NCBI RefSeq assembly: GCF_902497855.1
Contig: NZ_CABVHU010000009.1
Location: 1 to 64,000, forward strand
Origin: Pseudomonas fluorescens
Lineage (GTDB): Bacteria; Pseudomonadota; Gammaproteobacteria; Pseudomonadales; Pseudomonadaceae
Length of the DNA: 64,000 nucleotides
Reading direction: 5' to 3'
Shown here: in pieces, positions 1 to 8,258 of the stretch
Position numbering within the stretch: position 1 is the stretch's first letter
Layout: every line of letters begins with the position of its first letter
Made by a program: the position numbers and the translations under genes
The notes under the pieces: generated by a model
What the model saw: the letters and a program-made list of their open reading frames with translations, nothing else
The model's database searches: none
Told to the model about the DNA's origin: nothing

Positions 1-48
1 CACTGATGTGCAGGCCTCTAAGGTGCACCTCCTGAGCCAACAACAAAA

Positions 49-74
49 GGAATAAATAATGATTTATTTATTCC
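49..74. repeat. AT-rich perfect inverted repeat
   Basis: GGAATAAATAA and its exact complement TTATTTATTCC are separated by four bases (TGAT), about 120 bp before the SsuA-like gene. It lies in a strongly AT-rich stretch (about 40-180) unlike the GC-rich genes around it. It could be an operator or part of a terminator for a gene left of the window; the sequence alone does not decide. Confidence 0.5.
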
Positions 75-193
75 TTAATAGAATATACAAACTCACTAAG
101 CTAATACCCAAAAATTATTTATAAAATACTTTTTAGAACCATATGCTTCATGGCAGATAGCCCTTCTTTCTCTTGCTGAATGTCGAGCGTGCC

Positions 194-1168
194 ATGTCCA
201 AGCCCAGCAAAAACCCTGCAGCGAAATTCCGTCGTCCGCTACTGACCGGCCTGACCGTGGCGCTGGCCCTGTCCTTCGTCCTTCCGGTGCAGGCCCGGGA
301 AACGGTGCGCATCGGTTACCAGAAGTCATCGACGCTGATCACGCTGTTGAAAACCCAAGGCACCCTGGAAAAAACCCTGGGGCAGAACAACATCGATGTG
401 AGCTGGCATGAGTTCTCCAGTGGCTTGCCCCTGCTGGAAGCGTTGAACGTGGGCAACGTCGACATCAGCGCCGACGTCGCCGACACCGTGCCGATTTTCG
501 CCCAGGCCGCGCAGGCGAAGCTGACCTACTTCGCCCAGGAAGCGCCCTCGCCTTCGGCCCAGGCCATCGTCGTGCGCAAGGATTCGCCGCTGCAGCAGCT
601 ATCGGATTTGAAAGGCAAGAAAGTCGCGGTGACCAAGGCAGCCGGCTCCCACTATCTGCTGATCGCCGCCCTGAAAAAAGCCGGCCTGCAATTTTCGGAC
701 ATCGAGCCGGCCTACCTGTCGCCCGCCGATGGCCGCGCGGCTTTCGAGAACAACAAGGTCGACGCCTGGGTCACCTGGGAACCCTTCCTCACCAGCGCAC
801 AACGTCAACTGCCGACGCGCACCCTGGCTGACGGCGCAGGCCTGGCCAGCTACAAACGCTACTACCTGACCAGCACTCCCTACGCCAAGGCGCATCCCGA
901 AGTGCTCAAGCTGGTTTACGAGCAACTGCACAAGACCGGCGAATGGGTGAAAACCAACCCCGGTGCAGCGGCAAAAATCCTCAGCCCGTTGTGGGGCAAC
1001 CTGGATGTGGCGACCGTCGAGACCGCCAACACCCATCGCAGTTATCAGGTGCAGCCGGTGAAAGGCGACCAGTTGGGTGAGCAGCAGAAAATCGCCGATG
1101 CGTTTTTTGCCGCGGGGTTGTTGCCCAAGGCGGTGGATGCGAAGGATGTGGAGATCTGGAAGCCGTGA
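194..1168 (+). CDS. SsuA-type sulfonate ABC transporter periplasmic binding protein
   Basis: A 324-residue periplasmic solute-binding protein of the SsuA/TauA (NMT1-like) family, expected to deliver an alkanesulfonate or related sulfur compound to an ABC permease. The start at 194 is preferred over the in-frame upstream ATG at 173 because it gives a clean signal peptide: a basic N-region ending KFRRP, a hydrophobic core LLTGLTVALALSFVLP, and a VQA cleavage site before RETVRIGYQK. The family signatures RIGYQKSS, GNVDIS and the DAWVTWEPF segment are visible. No permease or ATPase of the SsuBC type lies downstream within the window, so partners are either left of the window or elsewhere. The class is secure; the ligand is inferred. 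Confidence 0.85.
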   Translation: MSKPSKNPAAKFRRPLLTGLTVALALSFVLPVQARETVRIGYQKSSTLITLLKTQGTLEKTLGQNNIDVSWHEFSSGLPLLEALNVGNVDISADVADTVPIFAQAAQAKLTYFAQEAPSPSAQAIVVRKDSPLQQLSDLKGKKVAVTKAAGSHYLLIAALKKAGLQFSDIEPAYLSPADGRAAFENNKVDAWVTWEPFLTSAQRQLPTRTLADGAGLASYKRYYLTSTPYAKAHPEVLKLVYEQLHKTGEWVKTNPGAAAKILSPLWGNLDVATVETANTHRSYQVQPVKGDQLGEQQKIADAFFAAGLLPKAVDAKDVEIWKP

Positions 1169-1196
1169 GGACGGTATCCGGGCAACACCAGCATGC

Positions 1197-2444
1197 CTAC
1201 CAGAACTTCCATGTGTAAGTCGTGATCAACCGGTTCTCATCAAAATCGGCACCGTAGCGCGTCTTTACCTTGATGTTGCGGCCCTCGAAACCCAACCCCT
1301 GGAGCGGACCGCTCTGCACCACATAAGACATGACGAAGTTGCGTTCGCTCTCGACGTTATCCGCAAGGTTCGCTCCACGGTTGATGTCGACGCCGCGCAG
1401 ATAGCGGGTCATGAACTTTAGGCCTGGCACACCGAGCGCTGCGAAATCGTAGTCATAACGTGCTTGCCAGGAGCGCTCGCTGGCCTTGTAGAAGGCGATG
1501 GTCGACCAGTTCACAAGATAAGGCTGTGGCGCGTAGCCATTGAGTAGCGGAAAAGCATCGTCACCAAACATTCGCTGATAGGCGAGCGTGTAGGTGTGTC
1601 CGCCTTTTTTCAATGCGGTCATCAGGCCCAACGAACGATTATCGAGGTCGCCCGACAGCTGTTTGCCCTCCTCGCGATTGTTGTAGTAACGGACATCGTT
1701 CTTGAGGCTATAGCCGTCGCCAAAACTCAAGGTATAGGCGAGCCCGAGGTAATGCTGGCGGTAGATGTCTTCCAGCTGACCGAAGTAATAGGTGGCGTTG
1801 AGTGCAGGGGTAAAGTCATAACGCGCACCGGCAAAGTTGAGCCCATCGCTGCTCTGGGCTGGGCTGTCACCGAACAGGTAGATATCCTCCCGATTGGACG
1901 ATTCGCGCGTGGAGATCTTCCAGAATCTACCCGCGTTCAAGGTCAGCCTCGACCATTCCCGGGACTCGATGGTGGCCCCTTCAAAGGTGGTGACCAACTG
2001 CCTGGAGTCGTCCATGTAGGCCACCGGCAAGGTCGGGCGTTGCTCGCCCACGCGGACTTCGGTGTTGGACATCCGCACTTTGGCGGTCAGGCCGGCACGA
2101 CCATAGTCACGAACCGGATTCCCGGAACTCTTATCGTAGGGCAACACGGTGTCGGTCGCCCGCCCCCCACCGCCATCGAGCCGATAGGCAAACTGCCCGG
2201 CGGCATCAAGACCGAACTGGACCGGGCCATCGGTATAGCCCGACCTGAATTGCAAATCGAAGCCCTGGCTCCAACTGCCGACGCGTGACTGGGGGGCATT
2301 GTTCTGTTTGAAGTCCCTGTCGACGTAAAAATTGCGTAGCCCGAGACTGAGATGGCTGTCCTCCAGGGCATCAGCCTTCACTGCGGGAACGATTGCGATG
2401 GTCAACAGAGAGCCCAGAGTACCCAGACGAACAGAAGCTTTCAT
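1197..2444 (-). CDS. OprD-family outer membrane porin
   Basis: A 415-residue outer membrane beta-barrel of the OprD/Opd substrate-specific porin family, which takes up amino acids or aromatic and aliphatic acids. The ATG at 2444 is chosen because it starts a signal peptide (MKASVRLGTLGSLLTIAIVPAVKA) directly after a purine-rich ribosome site; the frame is open further upstream but without signal character. OprD features include DSHLSLGLRNFYVDRDF near the N-terminus, many alternating aromatic strands and a C-terminal YTWKFW ending in an aromatic residue, the usual BAM signal. It lies downstream of the MFS and aldehyde dehydrogenase genes on the same strand with a 160-bp gap, so uptake of mandelate or a relative across the outer membrane is a reasonable inference. 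Confidence 0.88.
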   Translation of the reverse strand: MKASVRLGTLGSLLTIAIVPAVKADALEDSHLSLGLRNFYVDRDFKQNNAPQSRVGSWSQGFDLQFRSGYTDGPVQFGLDAAGQFAYRLDGGGGRATDTVLPYDKSSGNPVRDYGRAGLTAKVRMSNTEVRVGEQRPTLPVAYMDDSRQLVTTFEGATIESREWSRLTLNAGRFWKISTRESSNREDIYLFGDSPAQSSDGLNFAGARYDFTPALNATYYFGQLEDIYRQHYLGLAYTLSFGDGYSLKNDVRYYNNREEGKQLSGDLDNRSLGLMTALKKGGHTYTLAYQRMFGDDAFPLLNGYAPQPYLVNWSTIAFYKASERSWQARYDYDFAALGVPGLKFMTRYLRGVDINRGANLADNVESERNFVMSYVVQSGPLQGLGFEGRNIKVKTRYGADFDENRLITTYTWKFW

Positions 2445-2509
2445 GACGTTTGTTCCTTTCTTCTTGTTGTTATGCAAAAACTCAAATGCAGCGCACAGCC
2501 GAGCTCCTG

Positions 2510-2549
2510 CGAGTAGCACGAGGCTTCGCCGGACCTACTCGGTTTTTTT
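2510..2549 (+). terminator. hairpin with T-run, wrong strand for neighbouring genes
   Basis: CGAGTAG (2510-2516) pairs with CTACTCG (2535-2541) and is followed by seven T residues on the + strand, the form of a rho-independent terminator. Both flanking genes are on the - strand, where no T-run follows. It may stop antisense transcripts or be a remnant. Confidence 0.4.
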
Positions 2550-2604
2550 ATGAAAGGCGCAATCGGTGCGATCACGCCGGTGCCAAAAAACGCCTGGAAA
2601 AGCG

Positions 2605-4101
2605 CTAGAACGGATACTGGATCGGATCGCTCGTCAGGCTGACCCACTGACGCTCGGTAAACTCATCGAAGTTCGCCGGCCCGCCGTAACGGCCGCCGTA
2701 CCCGGAGGCGCCCATCCCGCCAAAAGGCACCTGGAATTCGTTGTTCACCGTCTGGTCGTTTACATGCACCATGCCACTGTGAATGCGCCCTGCCCATTCG
2801 TAGCCACGCGTGGCATTGCCGGTATGGATGGCAACCGCCAAACCGTATGGCGATGCATTGACCAGCGCCAGGGCTTCTTCGATGTCGTCGTAGACGACGA
2901 TAGGCGCGACCGGCCCGAAAATCTCGTCCTTGAACACCGGCATATCCGGCGTAACGCCGATCAACACTGTCGGCCGGTAGCACAGCTCCTTGTATTCCCC
3001 GCCCGTCACTAACGTCGCTCCCTGGTGGACGGCGTCTTGCACCAGTCCATGTACGCGGTCGCGCTGTTGGGCGTTGATCAGGGGCCCGAGTTGCACCGCT
3101 TCGGTAAACGGATTTCCGCAGGCAAGGCGCTCCGCCCGGTCCTTGAGTTTTTCCGTATAGGCCGCCACCACGCTGCGATGGACAATGTGCCGGCCCGCCT
3201 GCATGCAGATCTGTCCCTGATGCAGGAACGAGCCCCAGGCACCCGACGAGCTGGCCGCATCAAGGTCCGCATCCGGGCAAACGATCAATGCATTGTTGCC
3301 CCCCAGTTCCAGGGAACATCGCTTGAGTAATCCGCCGCAGGTCTCGGCAATCCTGCGACCCACAGCCGTGGAGCCGGTGAAGGCAACCATCTTCACGCAA
3401 GGGTCGCTGACCAGCGCAGAACCGGTTTCTGCCAGCCCGGGAAGCACTTGAAACACGCCTTGCGGCACCCCCGCCAGTTCGAACAACCGTGCCAGCAGCA
3501 GACCGCCCGTCACGCTACTGAATTCCGACGGTTTCAACAGCACTGCATTCCCCAGGGCAAGCGCTGGAGCAATCGAGCGCAGGGACAACAGCAACGGAAA
3601 ATTCCAGGGAGATATGACGGCGACAACACCCATCGGCACCCGACGCCAGATATTGGTACGCCCCGGCATGCTCGAGGGGAACAGTTCGCCATTGGCTTGC
3701 ATCGGCATGGCGGCAGCCATCTGCAATTGCTCGACGCAAATATTGAGCTCCCACTCGGCCTTGAAACGAGCGCCGCCGCACTCACGGATATTCCATTCGA
3801 TGAAGCTCTCGGCTTCCTGTTGCAGAAGGCGCGCAGCCTCTCGCAGTATCGCCGCGCGCTGATCGAAGGGGGTGGCCGCCCAGGCTGGTTGGGCTTGTCT
3901 GGCGCGCAGGCCGGCGCGTGCAACCTCTGCCGCGCTGGCAATCCCTACGCTTGCCAGGCGCTCGCCGGTGGCGGGCTCGAAAACCGGTATTTCGCGTTCG
4001 GCCGATTCCCAGGCTCCAGGATAAAAGCAGGCTTTCCAGCGGTGCTCGGCGATGAATTCGGCAATGGACGGGTATTGATTGTGCAGGTTGGCGGTAGTCA
4101 T
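2605..4101 (-). CDS. benzaldehyde dehydrogenase, XylC/vanillin-dehydrogenase type
   Basis: An NAD(P)-dependent aldehyde dehydrogenase of 498 residues, proposed to oxidise benzaldehyde from benzoylformate decarboxylation to benzoate. The ALDH core shows ISPWNFPLLLSLR, the GSTAVGRRIAE cofactor loop, the LELGGNNALIV general-base Glu segment and the catalytic Cys in HQGQICMQAGRH, a local sequence typical of XylC-like enzymes. The ATG at 4101 is preferred because GGAG lies about 10 bases upstream; an ATG at 4110 would overlap the upstream gene and sit against that site. It follows the MFS gene directly and is probably co-transcribed with it. As I remember it, the P. putida mandelate operon uses an unrelated class 3 ALDH (MdlD), so this looks like a non-orthologous replacement. 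Confidence 0.85.
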   Translation of the reverse strand: MTTANLHNQYPSIAEFIAEHRWKACFYPGAWESAEREIPVFEPATGERLASVGIASAAEVARAGLRARQAQPAWAATPFDQRAAILREAARLLQQEAESFIEWNIRECGGARFKAEWELNICVEQLQMAAAMPMQANGELFPSSMPGRTNIWRRVPMGVVAVISPWNFPLLLSLRSIAPALALGNAVLLKPSEFSSVTGGLLLARLFELAGVPQGVFQVLPGLAETGSALVSDPCVKMVAFTGSTAVGRRIAETCGGLLKRCSLELGGNNALIVCPDADLDAASSSGAWGSFLHQGQICMQAGRHIVHRSVVAAYTEKLKDRAERLACGNPFTEAVQLGPLINAQQRDRVHGLVQDAVHQGATLVTGGEYKELCYRPTVLIGVTPDMPVFKDEIFGPVAPIVVYDDIEEALALVNASPYGLAVAIHTGNATRGYEWAGRIHSGMVHVNDQTVNNEFQVPFGGMGASGYGGRYGGPANFDEFTERQWVSLTSDPIQYPF

Positions 4102-4102
4102 A

Positions 4103-5449
4103 TCAGACATTCTCCGTCGGGCGAGTGTGGGCCAAAGGAAGTTCGGCGGATTTGTGTGAGACCAACAACACGGCAATCACCGCGATCACGCCAGGAAGGG
4201 CGAAGACCAGGAAGTTGTGTTCAAAGGGCAAGCTCAGGCTGAACAGAAAGCCTCCCAGCAGCGGCCCTGCGACTGCGCCGCAACGGCCAATCGCCGCGGC
4301 CATGCTGACGCCGGTAGAGCGAACCCGGGATGGATAGAGATCGGCGGCCAAGGTATGAACCACTGAGAGGCAGCCAACGGTTGACCCGCCCGCGATCAGC
4401 AACAAGGCATAAAGCGTGATCGCGTCAGGCTTGATGCCCAACATTGATATCGATATGGCTGCCAAAGCGAAGAACAGCGCCAGTGTCGCCTTGCAGCCCC
4501 AACGATCGGCCAGCACGCCGCTGATCAACGTACCGATCAGGGCCCCCACATTCATCACCACCAGGAACACGATGCTGGACCCCAATGGATAGCCACCGCT
4601 ACTCATCAACTTTGGCAGCCAGGTGTTCAGGCCATACACCATCAGCATGCACATGCCAAAGCTCAACCACAGCATCAATGTACTGAACCCGCGGCCATTG
4701 CCGAACAACGCTGATATCGACGTTTTACCAGCGCCCTCGCCAGCAGGCGACTCCAACACATAGTTCACCGCGCCGGTGGGGTTATGGTCCGGATTGATCT
4801 GGCGCAACATCCTGGCCACCTCTGCCTGGCGGCCGCGATGCAACAGATAAGCGACCGACTCGGGTAAGGTCTTGTAGAGCAACGGCAAGGACAATAACGA
4901 CAGGCCCGCGATATAAAAGGGCGAGTGCCAGCCCAGGAGCGGAATCAGGTAGATGCCGGCCAGACCGGAGAGCAGTCCGCCGATGGCAAAGAAGCTGAGC
5001 ATCAGGTTGATCAATCGATTGCGGCAAGACCCCGGCGACATTTCCTTGAGAATGGTCACAAGGTTAGGCACAACGCCGCCCAGTCCTGCTCCCGTGAGGA
5101 AGCGGCATAAGGCAAAACTGGTAGCGTCGGTGGCAAAGGCGTTGGCCAACGCCGCCAGACTGAACAAGCCAACGCAGAACAGGATAATGCGCCGCCTGCC
5201 GAAGCGGTCGGCCTGAGTGCCCAGGGTGACGGCGCCAAACATCATCCCGACCATGGAACTGGCACCGAGCATACCCGCCTCACCTGGCGTCAATGACCAT
5301 GCGGTCATCAGATGGGGCAACACCGAACCGTAGATGACCAGGTCGTAGCCATCGAACATCATGATGAACGAACACCAGAAAACCAGCAGGTAGTGGAACC
5401 GGTTAAGCCGCGCAGAGTTGACGACTTCCAACGCATTGATTGAGCGCAT
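4103..5449 (-). CDS. MFS aromatic acid transporter (AAHS/BenK-PcaK-like)
   Basis: A 448-residue, 12-helix major facilitator of the aromatic acid:H+ symporter type, probably importing mandelate, benzoylformate or benzoate across the inner membrane. Supporting motifs are MMFDGYDLVIYGSVLPHL in helix 1 (the DGYD signature of AAHS transporters), the loop GTQADRFGRRRI and its second-half counterpart SGVLADRWGCKATL. The start at 5449 has GAGTAA upstream; the frame is open to 5521 but that extension is unlike a transporter N-terminus. It heads a - strand unit with the aldehyde dehydrogenase and is divergent from the LysR gene. The promoter region holds one copy of the 36-bp element at 5573-5608. Confidence 0.88.
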   Translation of the reverse strand: MRSINALEVVNSARLNRFHYLLVFWCSFIMMFDGYDLVIYGSVLPHLMTAWSLTPGEAGMLGASSMVGMMFGAVTLGTQADRFGRRRIILFCVGLFSLAALANAFATDATSFALCRFLTGAGLGGVVPNLVTILKEMSPGSCRNRLINLMLSFFAIGGLLSGLAGIYLIPLLGWHSPFYIAGLSLLSLPLLYKTLPESVAYLLHRGRQAEVARMLRQINPDHNPTGAVNYVLESPAGEGAGKTSISALFGNGRGFSTLMLWLSFGMCMLMVYGLNTWLPKLMSSGGYPLGSSIVFLVVMNVGALIGTLISGVLADRWGCKATLALFFALAAISISMLGIKPDAITLYALLLIAGGSTVGCLSVVHTLAADLYPSRVRSTGVSMAAAIGRCGAVAGPLLGGFLFSLSLPFEHNFLVFALPGVIAVIAVLLVSHKSAELPLAHTRPTENV

Positions 5450-5572
5450 ACAGGTTACTCTTATTATTGTCAGGACCCTGGCAGCGGGACTTTGGGCACA
5501 CTGGGCCGGGAGTATTGCCAAGCGGAGCAGGCCTGCTTCGTTTGCGTTTCCAGACGATATGGATAGAATCCA

Positions 5573-5608
5573 AATAGATCAAATAGATAGATTTTTCGAT
5601 TAAATATA
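5573..5608 (-). promoter_or_regulatory. LysR operator candidate, copy 1
   Basis: A 36-bp AT-rich element between the MFS and LysR genes. Read on the - strand it matches the element at 6574-6609 at 33 of 36 positions by hand count. Shared blocks include TAATCGAAAAA and TCTATTTGATCTATT. It points toward the MFS gene and ends 26 bp before the LysR start, so it could serve both activation of the transporter operon and autoregulation. Confidence 0.7.
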
Positions 5609-5634
5609 AATACAAACTATATGTGGAGGGGGCG

Positions 5635-6525
5635 GTGATCGACCTCAATCTGGTCCGCGTCTTCGTGACGATTTTCGAAACCGGTAGCGTCAGCGCCGCC
5701 GCCGAACGCTTGCACATAACCCAGCCGTCGGTGAGTTACGCCTTGTCCCGCCTGCGTACATTGCTCAACGAACCCCTGTTCAAGCGCAGCCGGGACGGCA
5801 TGCAGCCCACCTTCCTGGCCACGCAGCTGTACGCGAAATTCCGGTACTCACTGTCGGAGATCGAGCGGGCTATCGCCCAGACCAGCCACTTCGACCCACG
5901 GGTTTCAACCCGCGGTTTTCGCCTGGCCTTGTCCGACTTGGGCGAGGTGTTCTTCCTGCCGTACATTCTCAAGGCCCTGCAGGCGCAAGCGCCGGCCACC
6001 GAGCTGGAAATCATCCAGATCGACATCGATAAACTGGGCGAGTGGTTGAGTACCGGCAAGATCGACGCCGCCATCTGCAACCGCAGCGACTCACCGCTCA
6101 ATGCCAACTGTGACCTGATCTTCAGTGAGCGCTATGTGTGCCTGGTGTGTCAGGACCATCCACGCATTGGTGCGACGATGACGATGGAACAGTATCTGGA
6201 GGAGAAGCACGTGGTGGTGTCCGCAATGACCGGCCACCACGTGGTGGAGGATCGTTTGCGCGAGTCCGGCTTCGAACGCCAGGTCAGGCTGCGGGTGCCG
6301 CACTTCAGTGTCCTGCCGGAAGTCATTTCCGCCAGCGACCTGTTGGTGACCCTGCCCTCACGAGTGGCCACCATGTTCGCCTCCCGCAGCCATACTCGTG
6401 TGGTGGAACTGCCCTTCAGCGTTCCGACTATCGAAGTCAGCCTGCAATGGAACGACCACGACAGCGATATCCTTGCCCAACGCTGGTTCTGCGAGCTGTT
6501 GAAAGACACCTTGGCCGGACTGTGA
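5635..6525 (+). CDS. LysR-family transcriptional regulator of the mandelate genes
   Basis: A 296-residue LysR-type regulator. The winged helix is at residues about 1-60 (IDLNLVRVFVTIFETGSVSAAAERL then ITQPSVSYALSRLR), followed by a periplasmic-binding-protein-like effector domain. The GTG at 5635 is preferred because GGAGGGGG lies just before it and IDLNLVRVF then falls at the usual N-terminal position; a GTG at 5623 is the alternative. It lies between the divergent MFS-ALDH and mdlCBA operons, and near-identical 36-bp elements flank it on both sides. The inferred role is co-inducer-dependent activation of both operons, with mandelate or benzoylformate as effector. The family is certain; target and effector are inference. 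Confidence 0.9.
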   Translation: MIDLNLVRVFVTIFETGSVSAAAERLHITQPSVSYALSRLRTLLNEPLFKRSRDGMQPTFLATQLYAKFRYSLSEIERAIAQTSHFDPRVSTRGFRLALSDLGEVFFLPYILKALQAQAPATELEIIQIDIDKLGEWLSTGKIDAAICNRSDSPLNANCDLIFSERYVCLVCQDHPRIGATMTMEQYLEEKHVVVSAMTGHHVVEDRLRESGFERQVRLRVPHFSVLPEVISASDLLVTLPSRVATMFASRSHTRVVELPFSVPTIEVSLQWNDHDSDILAQRWFCELLKDTLAGL

Positions 6526-6573
6526 TGCCTGGCGGAAGGCTGCCGATCGATGAAAACTAAAATAGACAGTTTC

Positions 6574-6609
6574 TATATCTAATCGAAAAAACCATCTATT
6601 TGATCTATT
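6574..6609 (+). promoter_or_regulatory. LysR operator candidate, copy 2
   Basis: The second copy of the 36-bp element, on the + strand, ending 50 bp before the mdlC start. It differs from the inverted copy at 5573-5608 at only three positions. An intergenic element duplicated at the two catabolic promoters, with each copy facing its operon, is what one LysR operator controlling both would look like. Confidence 0.7.
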
Positions 6610-6659
6610 CAATACGACCTCTTACTTTTGAGGCTGACGTTTTGAGAGAGATCATCACG

Positions 6660-8246
6660 ATGGCTTCGGTACATTCCACCACCTACGAACTGCTGCGTCG
6701 CCAGGGCATCACCACCGTCTTTGGAAACCCCGGCTCGAACGAGCTGCCGTTCCTCAAGGACTTTCCAGCGGATTTCACCTACATCCTCGGTTTGCACGAG
6801 GGCGTGGTGGTCGGCATTGCCGATGGGTTTGCCCAAGCCAGCGGTACCCCCGGTTTCGTCAACCTGCATTCGGCCGCCGGCACCGGTAACGCCATGGGTG
6901 CGTTGAGCAATGCCTGGAACTCCCATTCCCCCCTGATCATCACTGCCGGCCAGCAGACCCGCGCCATGGTGGGGGTGGAAGCGCTATTGACCAACGTCGA
7001 CGCCGCCAACCTGCCCCGGCCGCTGGTCAAATGGAGTTATGAGCCGGCCAGTGCCCAGGAAGTCCCGCACGCCATGAGCCGTGCGATCCACATGGCCTCC
7101 CTGTCGCCCCGCGGGCCGGTGTACTTGTCCGTGCCCTATGACGACTGGGCCCGGGAAGCCGATCCACAGTCTTCTCACTTGTTTGAGCGGCGTGTAGTCA
7201 GTGCCGGGCTGCCGAGCGATGCCGTGCTGGCGGATCTGCTCGAGCAATTGTCGAACGCCCGCAACCCGGTGCTGGTGCTGGGGCCGGATGTCGATGCGGC
7301 AAAAGCCAATGAGCATTGCGTGGCCTTGGCCGAACGTCTTAAAGCCCCGGTGTGGGTCGCACCGTCGGCTCCGCGCTGCCCCTTCCCGACGCGCCATCCG
7401 TGCTTTCGTGGCCTGCTGCCGGCAGGCATTGCAGCCATTGGAAAACTGCTGGAAGGTCATGACCTGGTGATGGTGCTAGGTGCACCGGTGTTTCGCTACC
7501 ATCAATACGATCCGGGACAGTACCTGGCCCAAGGCACGCGACTGATCGCAGTCACTTGCGATCCATTGGAAGCGGCACGAGCGCCCATGGGCGACGCCAT
7601 CGTCGGCGATGTCGGCTTGATTGCCGCCGCCCTGGCCCAACGGGTGACGCCTTCTTCCCGAGCAACGCCCACAGCCCTGCCACGACCCGAGCCGGTGGAA
7701 CAATCCGCGGGCCCGTTGCGTCCTGAGGTGGTGTTCGACACGCTTGACGAAATCGCTCCGCACGATGCCATTTACCTGAACGAATCCACTTCCACCACCG
7801 CACTGATGTGGCAACGCCTGGAAATGCGCAACCCTGGCAGCTACTACTTCGCCGCGGCCGGTGGCCTGGGCTTTGCCATGCCGGCGGCGGTGGGCGTTCA
7901 ACTGGCCGAGCCCGAGCGCCGGGTCATTGCGGTGATCGGTGATGGCTCGGCGAACTACAGCATTACCACCCTGTGGACGGCGGTGCAGTACAACGTACCG
8001 ACGATTTTCATCATCATGAACAACGGGACCTACGGCGCCTTGCGCTGGTTTGCGGGGGTTCTGGAGGTGGAGAATGTGCCAGGCCTTGACGTGCCGGGCA
8101 TCGACTTCTGCGCCCTGGCCAAGGGTTATGGCATGCAGTCGTTCAAAGCCGATAACCGGGCTCAACTTGAAGACGCGCTGCATCAGGCTCTGGCACTGCA
8201 CGCACCGGTACTGATCGAAGTCAGCACATTGGCGCCGCAGGGCTGA
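6660..8246 (+). CDS. mdlC: benzoylformate decarboxylase
   Basis: A thiamine-diphosphate enzyme converting benzoylformate to benzaldehyde and CO2. The 528 residues from the ATG at 6660 equal the length I recall for P. putida BFD, and the two proteins look collinear (MASVHSTTYELLRRQG at the N-terminus). The known active-site residues fall at the same positions: Ser26 in NPGSNELPF, Glu47 in LHEGVVVG (the ThDP-activating Glu) and His70 in FVNLHSAAGTG. The ThDP-Mg motif is GDGSANYSI with a downstream NNGTYGALRWF. The upstream in-frame start at 6600 would fall inside the regulatory element and is rejected. It is first in the mdlCBA operon, 12 bp before mdlB. Confidence 0.96.
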   Translation: MASVHSTTYELLRRQGITTVFGNPGSNELPFLKDFPADFTYILGLHEGVVVGIADGFAQASGTPGFVNLHSAAGTGNAMGALSNAWNSHSPLIITAGQQTRAMVGVEALLTNVDAANLPRPLVKWSYEPASAQEVPHAMSRAIHMASLSPRGPVYLSVPYDDWAREADPQSSHLFERRVVSAGLPSDAVLADLLEQLSNARNPVLVLGPDVDAAKANEHCVALAERLKAPVWVAPSAPRCPFPTRHPCFRGLLPAGIAAIGKLLEGHDLVMVLGAPVFRYHQYDPGQYLAQGTRLIAVTCDPLEAARAPMGDAIVGDVGLIAAALAQRVTPSSRATPTALPRPEPVEQSAGPLRPEVVFDTLDEIAPHDAIYLNESTSTTALMWQRLEMRNPGSYYFAAAGGLGFAMPAAVGVQLAEPERRVIAVIGDGSANYSITTLWTAVQYNVPTIFIIMNNGTYGALRWFAGVLEVENVPGLDVPGIDFCALAKGYGMQSFKADNRAQLEDALHQALALHAPVLIEVSTLAPQG

Positions 8247-8258
8247 GGAGCATCATCC

